NCBI GenBank assembly: GCA_035503715.1
Contig: DATJTE010000017.1
Span: 1 to 64,000, forward strand
DNA length: 64,000 nt
DNA from: OAS926 sp035503715
GTDB taxonomy: Bacteria; Pseudomonadota; Alphaproteobacteria; Rhizobiales; Rhizobiaceae
Reading direction: 5' to 3'
Part shown: one piece after another, positions 24,857-33,876 of the stretch
Layout: each line of letters begins with the position of its first letter
Numbering within the stretch: position 1 is the first letter of the stretch
Made by a program: the position numbers and the translations under genes
The notes under the pieces: model-generated
Database searches by the model: none
Told to the model about the DNA's origin: nothing
The model's input: the letters and a program-made list of their open reading frames with translations, nothing else

Positions 24857-25867
24857 CTATTCGTCGTTGAGAATGAATTCGAGGTAGAGATTGCGCTGCA
24901 GGATCGAGTGGTTGTCGTCGGAGACAACCGAGACGATCAGCTTGCCGTCGGTGCGCCGCCAGACGTCCAGTCCTTCCATATTGTCGATCTGGTAGGACAT
25001 GTCGGCGTCGAGCAGGACCGGGCCGTCCGCGACGGCGCCTTTGGCGATCGACTCACCGTAGATGCGGCGCAGCCGCATCTTCACGCCGTCGGCCGGCGAG
25101 AAGCTGCGCTCCAGCAGCAGAAGATCGCCCTTCGGCAGGAAGGCGCCGTCGGTGATGTCGAAACTGCCGTTACGCTTGACGGTGAAGACACCCTTGTTCG
25201 GGCCTTCGATGATGGCGGCAAAGACATTGCCGTCCTTGTCGATCGAGCGCTCAGACACGATCACCAGCCCGTTCTCGTGCTGGCCGTAGGGATGCGCGCG
25301 GGTGACGGTCTCAAAGCCCTTGTTCTGGCGCAGCTCGTTGCGCGGCACCAGGAAGTCGAGTTCCTTGAACGCCGGCTGCATGTTGCCCGGCTCTATTCTG
25401 AACTGGGCGATGCGGTGGTTTCGCTCGAAGCCGACGGTCGCGATGCCGTCCTTCACGTCCAGTCCCTCGCCGTCGACTTCCCACTTCTCGCCGATGGGCT
25501 TGCCGTTCGCGTCGCGCATTTCTTCCATGCGGAACTTCGAGATGCCGGCCGGCCGGCCTTCCTCGTCATGTTCGACAGTGCCGAAGTACCAGAAGCCGGT
25601 GTCCGCGACGCCGATGAAGTCGCTGCCGGGTTTCAGGAAACGGAAGCTGGAAAGCGCACCGAAATTGCGCGCCGAAGAAGTCATCTCCAGGCCGCCGATG
25701 AATTCCAGCGGGCCGAACTTCGTGTCGTCGCGGCCGATGCGGAATTGCGTGATCGGCCGCGTGCGGACTTCGAAGCTTTCGACATGCGATTGGGCGAATG
25801 CCGGTACATTGTACCCGCAAACGGCGATCGCCATCCCGGCAATGCCAGATGCCCAAAACCTGTTCAT
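24857..25867 (-). CDS. esterase-like activity of phytase family protein
   Basis: A 336-residue secreted protein with an N-terminal signal peptide (ASGIAGMAIAVCGYNVPAFAQ). The mature part is a predicted beta-propeller of the phytase-like esterase family (PF13449 type): LEFIGGLEM, DFIGVADTGFWYFG, WEVDGEGLDVKDGIATVGFERNH, NKGFETVTRA and NMEGLDVW. The enzymatic role is not established in bacteria. The start overlaps the end of cobT by 4 bp (ATGA), so it is translated from the same message. Confidence 0.85.
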   Translation of the reverse strand: MNRFWASGIAGMAIAVCGYNVPAFAQSHVESFEVRTRPITQFRIGRDDTKFGPLEFIGGLEMTSSARNFGALSSFRFLKPGSDFIGVADTGFWYFGTVEHDEEGRPAGISKFRMEEMRDANGKPIGEKWEVDGEGLDVKDGIATVGFERNHRIAQFRIEPGNMQPAFKELDFLVPRNELRQNKGFETVTRAHPYGQHENGLVIVSERSIDKDGNVFAAIIEGPNKGVFTVKRNGSFDITDGAFLPKGDLLLLERSFSPADGVKMRLRRIYGESIAKGAVADGPVLLDADMSYQIDNMEGLDVWRRTDGKLIVSVVSDDNHSILQRNLYLEFILNDE

Positions 25868-27762
25868 CCCGCCCGTCTCATTCCCTGCCGGCGCGTGTCG
25901 CGCGAGCCTTCCTCGCCAAACAGCGAGGCCAGTTGCTCCGTCATCGCGCCCGCCAGTTCTTCCGCGTCGACGATGGTCACGGCGCGACGATAATATCGCG
26001 TCACGTCATGGCCGATGCCGATCGCAAGCAGCTCGACCGGCGAGCGCGTCTCGATCAGTTCGATCACAGCGCGCAGATGCCGTTCCAGATAGTTGCCCGG
26101 GTTGACCGACAGGGTCGAGTCATCCACCGGCGCGCCGTCCGAAATCATCATCAGGATCTTGCGCTGCTCCGGCCGGCCGATCAGGCGGCTGTGCGCCCAG
26201 AGCAGCGCCTCGCCGTCGATGTTTTCTTTGAGCAGACCTTCGCGCATCATCAGGCCGAGATTGCGGCGCGCGCGGCGCCACGGGGCATCGGCGCTCTTGT
26301 AGACGATGTGCCTCAGATCGTTGAGCCGGCCGGGGCTCGCAGGCTTGCCGTCCTTCAGCCATTTCTCGCGGGCCTGTCCGCCTTTCCAGGCGCGCGTGGT
26401 GAAGCCGAGAATCTCGACGGAGACGCCGCAGCGCTCCAGCGTGCGGGCCAGAATGTCAGCGCAGGTCGCGGCGACCGTGATCGGCCGGCCGCGCATGGAG
26501 CCCGAATTATCCAGAAGCAAGGTGACGACCGTGTCGCGGAATTTCGTGTCGCGCTCCTGCTTGAAGGAGAGCGGCTGCATGGGATCGATCACCACGCGCA
26601 CTAGGCGCGCCGGATCGAGATAACCTTCCTCGAGATCGAAATCCCAGGAGCGGTTCTGCTGCGCCATCAAACGGCGCTGCAGCCTGTTCGCCAGCCGTCC
26701 GACGACGCCCTGCAGATTGGCGAGCTGCTTGTCGAGGAAGGCGCGCAGCCGATCGAGTTCCTCCTCGTCGCACAGTTCTTCCGCGCCGACCATCTCATCG
26801 AAGGCGGTGGTGAAAACCTTGTAGTCGATCTCCTTCGGCAGGTTCGACCAGGGCGAATCGGGGCGCTTGGCTTCACCGGGCGTCTCGGTGTCGCTGTCGT
26901 CTTCGTCCGACATTTCGTCGGAGGTCGCGTCGGCGGCCTCCATCTCGCCAGCTTCCTGGTCGTCGGCGGAGGCGTCGCTCTCCTCCGACTGCGACTGATC
27001 GGCGCCGGAATCCTCCTCGCCGCCTTCCTCGCTGTTGTCCTCGCCCTCGGGCTGGTTGTTGTCCTCGTCCTCGGAGTCCTCGGTCTCCTGGTCGTCGCCG
27101 AGCTCCTCGGCCATCTCCATGGAGGCAAGCATGTCGCGAACGATGCGGGCAAAGGCCTGCTGGTCGTCGAGCTTGTCGGAGAGGCCCTCAAGATCCTCGC
27201 CGGCCTTGTCGGAAACCCATTCGCGCCACAGGCCGACAAGGCGCTCGCCGCTTTTCGGCGCGGCGCGGCCGGTGAGCTTCTCGCGCACCAGAAGCGCGAC
27301 AGCTTCCTCGATCGGCGCATCCGCCTGCTCGCGCACGTCAGCAAGATTGGCCTTGGCGTATTTGTCTTCCAGCATCGAGGCGATGTTGTCGCCGACGCCG
27401 ACCATGGCGCGCGCGCCGATCGCCTCGACGCGCGCCTGCTCGACCGCATCGAAGATGGCGCGCGCCTGCTTGCCCTCAGGCGCCAGCTTCAGGTGAATGC
27501 GCTGGTCATGGCAGGCGCGTTTCAGCGCCATGGAATCGCCGAGGCCGCGCGTGATCGCGATGTCGGTGGCGGTCGCCTTCTTCGGCAATTCGGGCAGACG
27601 GGCGCGGCTGCCGGCAAGTGCGGGCTTGTCCTTGGCGAAACCGACCTCCAGCTCCTTGTCGCCGGAGATGGCGCGCATGCACACCGTCACCGCGCGCTTG
27701 AAGACGTCAGTGTCGGAGCCGTTCTTCGGCTTTGTCCTGGTGTTGTCGCCCGGCCCGGCCAT
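25864..27762 (-). CDS. cobT: cobaltochelatase subunit CobT
   Basis: A 632-residue subunit of the aerobic cobaltochelatase, which works with CobS (AAA+) and CobN to insert cobalt into hydrogenobyrinate diamide during B12 synthesis. The N-terminal helical part is followed by a long acidic linker (roughly residues 215 to 295, dominated by Asp, Glu and Ser). The C-terminal von Willebrand A domain has the MIDAS motif LLDNSGSMRG, with downstream Thr and Asp (MMISDGAPVDD). cobS precedes it by 12 bp. cobN is not in the window. The partly related name CobT of anaerobic bacteria refers to a different enzyme. Confidence 0.95.
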   Translation of the reverse strand: MAGPGDNTRTKPKNGSDTDVFKRAVTVCMRAISGDKELEVGFAKDKPALAGSRARLPELPKKATATDIAITRGLGDSMALKRACHDQRIHLKLAPEGKQARAIFDAVEQARVEAIGARAMVGVGDNIASMLEDKYAKANLADVREQADAPIEEAVALLVREKLTGRAAPKSGERLVGLWREWVSDKAGEDLEGLSDKLDDQQAFARIVRDMLASMEMAEELGDDQETEDSEDEDNNQPEGEDNSEEGGEEDSGADQSQSEESDASADDQEAGEMEAADATSDEMSDEDDSDTETPGEAKRPDSPWSNLPKEIDYKVFTTAFDEMVGAEELCDEEELDRLRAFLDKQLANLQGVVGRLANRLQRRLMAQQNRSWDFDLEEGYLDPARLVRVVIDPMQPLSFKQERDTKFRDTVVTLLLDNSGSMRGRPITVAATCADILARTLERCGVSVEILGFTTRAWKGGQAREKWLKDGKPASPGRLNDLRHIVYKSADAPWRRARRNLGLMMREGLLKENIDGEALLWAHSRLIGRPEQRKILMMISDGAPVDDSTLSVNPGNYLERHLRAVIELIETRSPVELLAIGIGHDVTRYYRRAVTIVDAEELAGAMTEQLASLFGEEGSRDTRRQGMRRAG

Positions 27763-27774
27763 TGGACCCCTGCG

Positions 27775-28761
27775 CTACGCCAACACCACGTTGGCGGCGC
27801 TCTCCGGCAATTCCTGGCCGAAGGCGCGCTGATAGAACTCGGCGACCAGCGGCCGCTCCAGTTCGTCGCACTTGTTCAGGAATGTGAAGCGGAACGCCAG
27901 GCCAATATTGCCGAAAATCTCGGCATTCTCGGCCCAGGTGATCACCGTGCGGGGGCTCATGACGGTCGAGAGATCGCCGTTGATGAAAGCCTGCCGCGTC
28001 ATGTCGGCGATGCGCACCATCTTGTTGACGATGTCCTTGCCCTTGGCGTCGCGATAATGCTTCGCCTTGGCGAGAACGATCGCCACTTCATTGTCGTGCG
28101 GCAGATAGTTGAGCGTGGTGACGATCGACCAGCGGTCCATCTGCGCCTGGTTGATCTGCTGCGTGCCGTGATAAAGGCCGGTCGTGTCACCGAGGCCGAC
28201 GGTGTTGGCGGTGGCGAAAAGGCGGAAGGCCGGGTGCGGGCGGATGACGCGGCTCTGGTCAAGCAGCGTCAGGCGGCCGGAGCTTTCGAGCACGCGCTGG
28301 ATGACGAACATCACGTCGGGACGGCCGGCATCATATTCGTCGAAGCAGAGCGCGACATTGTGCTGGTAGGCCCAGGGCAGGATGCCGTCGCGGAATTCCG
28401 TGACCTGCATGCCTTCTTTCACGACGATCGCGTCCTTGCCGACGAGATCGATACGGCTGACATGGCTGTCGAGGTTGACGCGCACGCAGGGCCAGTTGAG
28501 ACGCGCGGCGACCTGCTCGATGTGCGTCGATTTGCCGGTGCCGTGATAGCCCGACACCATGACGCGGCGGTTGTAGGCAAAGCCCGACAGGATCGCCAGC
28601 GTGGTCTGTTCGTCGAACAGATAGTCCGGGTCGATGTCGGGCACATGCTCATTGGCGGCCGAATAGGCCGGCACGACCATCTTGGAGTCGAAACCGAAGG
28701 TTTCCTTGACCTTGACCGTTGTGTCCGGAAGGTTGGCGATATCGCGATCGACCTTGTTCAT
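27775..28761 (-). CDS. cobS: cobaltochelatase subunit CobS
   Basis: A 328-residue AAA+ ATPase of the aerobic cobaltochelatase. The N-terminus (DTTVKVKETFGFDSKMVVPAY) is typical of CobS. Walker A is GYHGTGKST, Walker B is ALCFDEYDAG and sensor 1 is LFATANTVG. The protein forms hexameric rings with CobT that drive cobalt insertion by CobN. No signal or membrane segments are seen. The 92-bp spacer upstream contains a G/C-rich inverted repeat near 28777-28808 and the likely promoter. Confidence 0.96.
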   Translation of the reverse strand: MNKVDRDIANLPDTTVKVKETFGFDSKMVVPAYSAANEHVPDIDPDYLFDEQTTLAILSGFAYNRRVMVSGYHGTGKSTHIEQVAARLNWPCVRVNLDSHVSRIDLVGKDAIVVKEGMQVTEFRDGILPWAYQHNVALCFDEYDAGRPDVMFVIQRVLESSGRLTLLDQSRVIRPHPAFRLFATANTVGLGDTTGLYHGTQQINQAQMDRWSIVTTLNYLPHDNEVAIVLAKAKHYRDAKGKDIVNKMVRIADMTRQAFINGDLSTVMSPRTVITWAENAEIFGNIGLAFRFTFLNKCDELERPLVAEFYQRAFGQELPESAANVVLA

Positions 28762-28853
28762 TCCATCCTCATGCCGGCGGCCAAAGGCCGCCGATCCCGG
28801 CTCCGCCGGCTAGAAACCAATCTTTTCGGGGGCGTCTTTAGCAGACCAGCCGA

Positions 28854-29465
28854 CTAACACAAACCGGCTTGTTTCAGCACCCGGTAGGCCTGCAGAACGT
28901 CGCGGAACCGGTCTTCCGAACCCCTGTCGCCACCATTTGCGTCGGGATGGTGGCGTTTCACGAGTTCCTTATACCGGGCCTTGATCTCCGCACCAGTCGC
29001 CTTGACGTCAAGACCAAGCGTTTCCAGCGCCTTGGCCTCAAGCGGCTTGGCCTTGCGCTCCTTCGGCGGCTGCGCACGGCCGCCAAACAGATTGTAGGGG
29101 TCGCGCAGCCGGTTGTAGTAGCCTGCGCGGCCCGAGCGCATCTGGGCAAAATCGGCGGACGAACTGCCGGTGCCGCTGGCGCCCATCTTCCAGGTCGGCC
29201 GATGACCGGTCAGCGCTTCCTTCTGGAAGCGGGCGATCTCGGAATCGGCCACGCCGGAGAAATAGTTGAAGCCGCGGTTGTACTCGCGAACGTGATTGAA
29301 ACAGAATTTGAAGTACTCGCCTTCGCGCAGCCGCCCGACGGGCGCGCGGTGCGTGCCGGGCTCCTTGCAGCCATCCCATTGGCAGACCGGCGCGCGCGAC
29401 TTCAGCTCCGCCTCGGGGTCACGGCGGATCCTGATCTTGTCGAACGATTTGGCGTAAGAGTTCAT
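28854..29465 (-). CDS. J-domain (DnaJ-like) protein
   Basis: A 203-residue protein with a C-terminal J domain: ALETLGLDVKATGAEIKARYKELVKRHHPDANGG carries the HPD motif that stimulates Hsp70 ATPase. The N-terminal half is unrelated to classical DnaJ and contains a Cys/His group (CQWDGCKEPGTH, FCFNHVREYN) that could bind a metal. This is the rhizobial J-protein next to cobST. The start MNSYAKSF at 29465 is preferred to an in-frame upstream alternative. It is divergent from bolA, with 136 bp between. Confidence 0.9.
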   Translation of the reverse strand: MNSYAKSFDKIRIRRDPEAELKSRAPVCQWDGCKEPGTHRAPVGRLREGEYFKFCFNHVREYNRGFNYFSGVADSEIARFQKEALTGHRPTWKMGASGTGSSSADFAQMRSGRAGYYNRLRDPYNLFGGRAQPPKERKAKPLEAKALETLGLDVKATGAEIKARYKELVKRHHPDANGGDRGSEDRFRDVLQAYRVLKQAGLC

Positions 29466-29601
29466 GCTCTCGCAATTATGGGTGCTTCGCCGCACGAAAC
29501 AAGAATTGACATTTGGCCAATGATTACCTCTTACCGCTGAATCGCGGCTGAACGGACACTAAGGTTCGGGAGGCCGTCCTATGTGGTGCGGAAGGTGCGG
29601 A

Positions 29602-29904
29602 ATGTCCATACAGGAAACGATCACAAACAAGCTGAAGACGGTGTTTGCGCCCGAGCGGCTCGACGTGATCAATGAAAGCAGCCAGCACGCCGGGCATCAC
29701 CACGTCGAATCGGGCCATCACGCGACATTCGACGGCACCGGCGAGACGCATTTCCGCATTCGCATCGTGTCGGCGGCGTTTGCCGGCAAGAGCCGCGTCG
29801 AGCGCCATCGCGCGGTGAACGAACTGCTTGCGCCGGAACTCAAGGCCGGACTCCATGCGCTGGCGATCGAGCCTGCCGCACCGGGCGAGAAGACGCGCTG
29901 GTAG
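29602..29904 (+). CDS. bolA: BolA family protein
   Basis: A 100-residue BolA protein with a class II KH-like fold. Signatures are INESSQHAGHH, ETHFRIRIVSAAFAGKSRVERHRAVNELL and the invariant His for Fe-S ligation with a monothiol glutaredoxin. In alphaproteobacteria BolA/glutaredoxin pairs help report iron status and traffic Fe-S clusters. The start at 29602 has GGAAGG upstream; an ATG at 29581 would add seven Cys-containing residues and is less likely. Confidence 0.92.
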   Translation: MSIQETITNKLKTVFAPERLDVINESSQHAGHHHVESGHHATFDGTGETHFRIRIVSAAFAGKSRVERHRAVNELLAPELKAGLHALAIEPAAPGEKTRW

Positions 29905-29933
29905 ATTTCGTCGCGGGCAATTGTCGATACGGG

Positions 29934-31028
29934 CTACGGAAGATCGTAGTTCTTCGGATCGCTTCCCAGCCGACGCATGCTCTCGGCGATTTTGTTTCCC
30001 ACATGCGTCCACATGCTTGGATCAAGTTGGCGCTGGCTATCCTGTAGAGCCGCCCTCCATGCAGGCCCCCGGTCCCACGCCTCCATGTACGCTTCGGCGA
30101 GGCTCTCCGTTTGGCGTACGTCTATTATCGCTTCCATGAGCGAGGCGGCTTGCAGTCGGTCTTTGTGACTTTTAGCCGTACCATCGTTGTCCGTTTTTCT
30201 GCGCGATGCGACGATGAGTTTGTGCACGGCATAACGTTCGCCGGCCGGGATCGTCACTGGGACGCCCGCGCCGTGCAGGAGCACCGATCGGATGGGCTGG
30301 TAGATCAAAAAATCTAGAAACCGCAGCGGCTGTGCTGAAGCGCCGCCCAACGCGGGCATTTTCGCAGGATGTCCCTCGTACTCTGAAGCACCTGTGTTCG
30401 GTGTGAGAAATTCGACTCTGTATCCAGATCGAGAGATGTATTTTGCGGTTCGACGGCTGTCGGTTTGATGAGGAACTTCTCTGAAGCTGTCGTCGACTGT
30501 TTTTAATACCTCCAGAACTGGCGGCATGGCGTCTCCGACAGCAGCGGATATCGAATGGAATTGGGCGAAATCGGCGTCGCCGGTTTGCATAGCGGTGGAA
30601 GGCAGGCGAATGCCCAGCGTGGCCGAATAACATTGATAAGCCACAGACCCGATTAGAACGCCGCGCAGGCGAAAGAAGCCTGCTTCCGACAGAGCTTGAA
30701 CAATGCTGCCGACAAGGTTCTCAGGCCGAGGGAGGTAGGCTTCGCGGACAAGGGTGGAGACGATTTTGCGGCGTGCGCGAATGTCCGCCTTTATATCTTT
30801 GAAGTTTTGGACACGTCGGGTGATGTCTTGGTCGTCGACCGGGCCGACATATTTGCGTTCCTTGCCGCCGCCCCCTGTTGGCGTGTCGAAGTACCAGTAG
30901 CGACGCCCGCGGCTTTCCATCGTTATGAAACGACCCTCGGTCGAAAATTCCGAGGAGAACGTCTCATCGAGAGATCGTTGAATGAGTTCGGAATAAAGCG
31001 TCTGGTACGTATGGTCGATGAGTTGCAT
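29934..31028 (-). CDS. GSU2403-family nucleotidyltransferase-fold protein
   Basis: A 364-residue protein with a nucleotidyltransferase core around residues 110-210: LRGVLIGSVAYQCYSATLG (Gly-Ser of the fold) followed by TGDADFAQF, the Asp-x-Asp metal pair. SRSGYRVEFLTPN and the LRFLDFLIYQP region follow, and the C-terminal helices include AVHKLIVASRRK. This matches the NTP_transf_8/GSU2403 group, some of whose relatives act as toxins, but the function is unknown. Base composition is clearly lower in GC than the neighbours, suggesting acquisition. The start at 31028 lies just outside a large palindrome; an ATG at 31043 inside it is the alternative. No recognisable antitoxin is adjacent. Confidence 0.8.
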   Translation of the reverse strand: MQLIDHTYQTLYSELIQRSLDETFSSEFSTEGRFITMESRGRRYWYFDTPTGGGGKERKYVGPVDDQDITRRVQNFKDIKADIRARRKIVSTLVREAYLPRPENLVGSIVQALSEAGFFRLRGVLIGSVAYQCYSATLGIRLPSTAMQTGDADFAQFHSISAAVGDAMPPVLEVLKTVDDSFREVPHQTDSRRTAKYISRSGYRVEFLTPNTGASEYEGHPAKMPALGGASAQPLRFLDFLIYQPIRSVLLHGAGVPVTIPAGERYAVHKLIVASRRKTDNDGTAKSHKDRLQAASLMEAIIDVRQTESLAEAYMEAWDRGPAWRAALQDSQRQLDPSMWTHVGNKIAESMRRLGSDPKNYDLP

Positions 31029-31031
31029 GGC

Positions 31032-31065
31032 TGTTATTACCATTTTTGCGAAAGTGGTAATAACA
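31032..31065. promoter_or_regulatory. 34-bp palindrome at the nucleotidyltransferase start (site 1)
   Basis: Perfect 10-bp arms TGTTATTACC and GGTAATAACA enclose 14 bp; 15 of 17 possible pairs match overall. It ends 3 bp before the preferred start codon. A related palindrome lies 52 bp upstream. It is a likely operator for an unidentified regulator or for the encoded protein. Confidence 0.7.
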
Positions 31066-31083
31066 CGACGCTGATGAATGCGC

Positions 31084-31111
31084 TATTACCATTTTCGCAA
31101 AAGTGGTAATA
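31084..31111. promoter_or_regulatory. 28-bp palindrome upstream of the nucleotidyltransferase gene (site 2)
   Basis: TATTACC and GGTAATA arms surround ATTTTCGCAAAAGT, nearly identical to site 1, within the 87-bp gap between the CorC-like gene and the nucleotidyltransferase gene. Spacing between the two centres is about 49 bp, close to five helical turns, so two dimers could bind on the same face. Confidence 0.7.
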
Positions 31112-31115
31112 ACAA

Positions 31116-32024
31116 CTAAGAGTCGGCGACAGGCCTGATCCGCAGCCGGACGATCCGGTTCTTTTCCCGCTTCAGCACGACAAAGCGTTTCCCGTGGAAG
31201 GTAAACGCTTGTTTTTCCTCAGGAATTGACTGGGTTTCGTGAATGACGAGGCCGGCGATGGTCGTCGCCTCGTCGTCCGGCAGGGTCCAGTCGAGCGCGC
31301 GGTTCAGGTCACGGATCGAGACCGAGCCATCGACCGTGATCGAGCCGTCCTGCTCTTGCTTCACGCCCTGGACATCGATGTCATGCTCATCGGCGATCTC
31401 GCCGACGATCTCCTCGATAATGTCTTCCAGCGTGAGCAGTCCGCGCACCTCGCCATACTCGTCGACGACGATGGCGAAATGGCTCTTGCGGCGAAGGAAC
31501 GCGTTGAGCTGATCCTGCGCGGTCGTCGTATCCGGCACGAACCAGGGTTTTGTCGCAACCTTCATGATGTCAATCTGCGACGGGCCGCCACCATCCTCCA
31601 TCAGCGCCCGCAGCAGGTCCTTCGCGTGGACGACGCCGACGATGTTGTCGATCGAGCCGCGCCAGAGCGGGATGCGCGTGTTCGGGCTGCCGAGGATCTC
31701 GCGCACGATCGTTTCCGGCGGCTGATCGACATTCACCATGCGCATGTTGAGCCGGTGAACCATGACGTCGGAGACTTCGAGGCCTTCGAGGTCGTGCAAG
31801 CCGCCTTGCCGTCCGTTGGGGCTGTCTTTGGCTTCGCCGTTGGTCGCTGTCGGCTGTGGCGTCGGCTGTTCGATCTTGGCGGCGCCGTTGCCGCGCTTGC
31901 GCCGCGCGGCGAGGCGCTGGCGGGCCAGCATTCGCGCACGCACCGGGCGGCGTAGACTCAGCGCGGCGATGCCAAGCACCACAAAGAATATGACCGCCAG
32001 GAATATCCAGATATCCGCCGTCAT
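31116..32024 (-). CDS. CorC/HlyC-type CBS-domain protein, short form without CNNM domain
   Basis: A 302-residue protein with one N-terminal hydrophobic segment (IWIFLAVIFFVVLGIAALSL), a basic stretch, a disordered linker (about 45 to 75), a tandem CBS pair (VSDVMVHRLNMRMVN, IPLWRGSIDNIVGVVHAKDLL, HFAIVVDEYGEVRGLLTLEDIIEEIVGEI) and a C-terminal CorC/HlyC domain (ITVDGSVSIRDLNRAL). Family members commonly carry a three-helix CNNM/DUF21 membrane domain before the CBS pair; here it is absent. It overlaps aroB by 4 bp. A role in divalent-cation (Mg/Co) homeostasis is the usual assignment, and the hemolysin label is historical. Confidence 0.85.
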   Translation of the reverse strand: MTADIWIFLAVIFFVVLGIAALSLRRPVRARMLARQRLAARRKRGNGAAKIEQPTPQPTATNGEAKDSPNGRQGGLHDLEGLEVSDVMVHRLNMRMVNVDQPPETIVREILGSPNTRIPLWRGSIDNIVGVVHAKDLLRALMEDGGGPSQIDIMKVATKPWFVPDTTTAQDQLNAFLRRKSHFAIVVDEYGEVRGLLTLEDIIEEIVGEIADEHDIDVQGVKQEQDGSITVDGSVSIRDLNRALDWTLPDDEATTIAGLVIHETQSIPEEKQAFTFHGKRFVVLKREKNRIVRLRIRPVADS

Positions 32025-33136
32025 GGCTCCGTCTGCTCGCGCAGGAAGGAGAGCACCTCCGACGCCGGTACGTCCCTGGCGATGAAGGACTGGCCGATGC
32101 CGCGCGTCAAAATAAAGGTCAGCGCACCGCGGGACACCTTTTTGTCTTGCGCGATGAATTCGAGCAGTTTTTCGGCCGGCGGCATGTCGCCGGGAATGTC
32201 GGCGATGCGGGTCGGCAAGCCCACCGCCCTCAGATGCGTCTCGACCCGAGCCGCATCGTCAGGGCTGGCGAGGTTCATGCGGGCGGAAAAGCGATGCGCC
32301 AAGGCCATGCCGATCGCCACACCTTCGCCGTGAACCAGGCGCGCGCTGTCATACTGCGTCGCGCCTTCAAGCGCGTGGCCGAAGGTGTGACCGAGATTGA
32401 GCAGCGCGCGGTCGCCGGTTTCGAACTCGTCGCGCGCGACGACTTCGGCCTTGGCGCGGCAGGATTCCGCGATCGCCTCGGTGCGCGCGGGGCCGCCCGA
32501 AAAAATCTCGCGCCAGTTCTGTTCGAGCCAGGCGAAAAAAGCCGGCCGGTCGATGAGCCCATACTTCGCAACTTCCGCATAACCGGCGCGGAATTCGCGC
32601 GGCGGTAGCGTGTCGAGCACGGACGTATCGGCCAGTACCAGCCGCGGCTGATGAAAGACGCCAACGAGATTCTTGCCGTGCCGACTGTTGATGCCGGTCT
32701 TGCCGCCGACCGATGAATCGACCTGCGCCAATAGCGACGTTGGCACCTGCACGAACGGCATGCCACGGCGCACGATGCCGGCAGCGAAGCCTGCCAGATC
32801 GCCGATGACGCCGCCGCCGAGCGCGATCACCAGGTCGCGCCGCTCCAGCCGCGCAGCCAGGATGCCATCGACCGCCTGCTGCATGTGGTCGAAGCTTTTA
32901 GTCTTCTCGCCGGCCGGCATCACGATCGGCACGGAGTCAATGTCGGCCAGTGCGAGCGCCGCCTGCAGCGGTTTCAGATGCACCGCGGCGACATTCTCGT
33001 CCGTGACGATCGCTGACCGCACACCGGGCAGCCGCGCTGCGATCGCTTCGCCGGCGCCGGAAATGAGATCCGGGCCGATCAGTATGTCATAGGCGCGCTC
33101 GCCGAGGCCGACAGTGACGGTTACGTGAGAGGTCAT
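32021..33136 (-). CDS. aroB: 3-dehydroquinate synthase
   Basis: A 371-residue NAD- and metal-dependent enzyme that converts DAHP to 3-dehydroquinate, step 2 of the shikimate pathway. Signatures include ALGGGVIGDLAGFAAGIVRRGMPF, QVPTSLLAQVDSSVGGKTGIN, GYAEVAKYG and LNLGHTFGHALE with the metal-binding histidines. The start MTSHVTV at 33136 follows the aroK stop by one base (TGACATG); an upstream in-frame start lies within aroK. The operon order aroK-aroB-corC is conserved in rhizobia. Confidence 0.96.
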   Translation of the reverse strand: MTSHVTVTVGLGERAYDILIGPDLISGAGEAIAARLPGVRSAIVTDENVAAVHLKPLQAALALADIDSVPIVMPAGEKTKSFDHMQQAVDGILAARLERRDLVIALGGGVIGDLAGFAAGIVRRGMPFVQVPTSLLAQVDSSVGGKTGINSRHGKNLVGVFHQPRLVLADTSVLDTLPPREFRAGYAEVAKYGLIDRPAFFAWLEQNWREIFSGGPARTEAIAESCRAKAEVVARDEFETGDRALLNLGHTFGHALEGATQYDSARLVHGEGVAIGMALAHRFSARMNLASPDDAARVETHLRAVGLPTRIADIPGDMPPAEKLLEFIAQDKKVSRGALTFILTRGIGQSFIARDVPASEVLSFLREQTEP

Positions 33137-33137
33137 G

Positions 33138-33734
33138 TCACTCAGCCGCCTTTCCTGCACTGCCGGCGATCCGCGCCGCGAGCGCCTCGATCACCTCGGC
33201 GGCGATCACTTCCTTGCGCTCGTCGCGGGTGAACACGGTGACGTCCGCCTTGGCATAGACCGGATAGCGCTCGTCCATCAGCTTCGCCATCACGCCGCGC
33301 GGGTCCGCATTCTTGAGCAGCGGACGGTTCTGCTTCTTCGACACGCGGTCCATCAGCGTGTCGATATCGGCTTTCAGCCAGACCGAGATGCCATGCGTCG
33401 CGATCGCCTCGCGTGTGTGTTCGTTCATGTACGCGCCGCCGCCGGTCGAGAGCACCTGCGGGCCGCTTTCCAGGATGCGCAGGATGACGCGCTGTTCGAG
33501 CGAACGGAATTCCGGCTCGCCGTAGCGCTCGAAGAGGTCCGGCACGGTCATGCGCGAGGCGGTCTCGATCTCATGATCGCTGTCGAGGAAAGGCAGGCCG
33601 AGCGCGCCGGCGACCTTGCGGCCGATCGCGGTCTTGCCGGCGCCCATCAGGCCGACGAACACGATCGAACGCTTGCCGAGCGCCGCGAGCAGCGCTGCAT
33701 TCTCGTCCGGTACGGTTTTCGACGCGCTCGACAT
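33138..33734 (-). CDS. aroK: shikimate kinase
   Basis: A 198-residue P-loop kinase that phosphorylates shikimate at the 3-OH. Walker A is GLMGAGKTAIGRKVA, the shikimate-binding DSDHEIE and FR positions are present, and STGGGAYMNEHTR is the family GGGA motif. The lid Arg region is DTLMDRVSKKQNRPLL. It has a slightly extended N-terminus (MSSASKTVPDENAALLAALG). It is the first gene of the aro operon, and the 142-bp spacer upstream faces the small membrane-protein gene on the opposite strand. Confidence 0.95.
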   Translation of the reverse strand: MSSASKTVPDENAALLAALGKRSIVFVGLMGAGKTAIGRKVAGALGLPFLDSDHEIETASRMTVPDLFERYGEPEFRSLEQRVILRILESGPQVLSTGGGAYMNEHTREAIATHGISVWLKADIDTLMDRVSKKQNRPLLKNADPRGVMAKLMDERYPVYAKADVTVFTRDERKEVIAAEVIEALAARIAGSAGKAAE

Positions 33735-33876
33735 TTCCCCTCACAGGCAGGGTTTACCACATGAAAAGTGCGGAGGCGTCAAGCGCTTAGGGTCGAGGGT
33801 CGACTGCCCTTGAAATGCCGGGATTGGCGGCTCATAACGGCGCTCACCCGCACCGACGAAAGCGCCGACAGAACCA

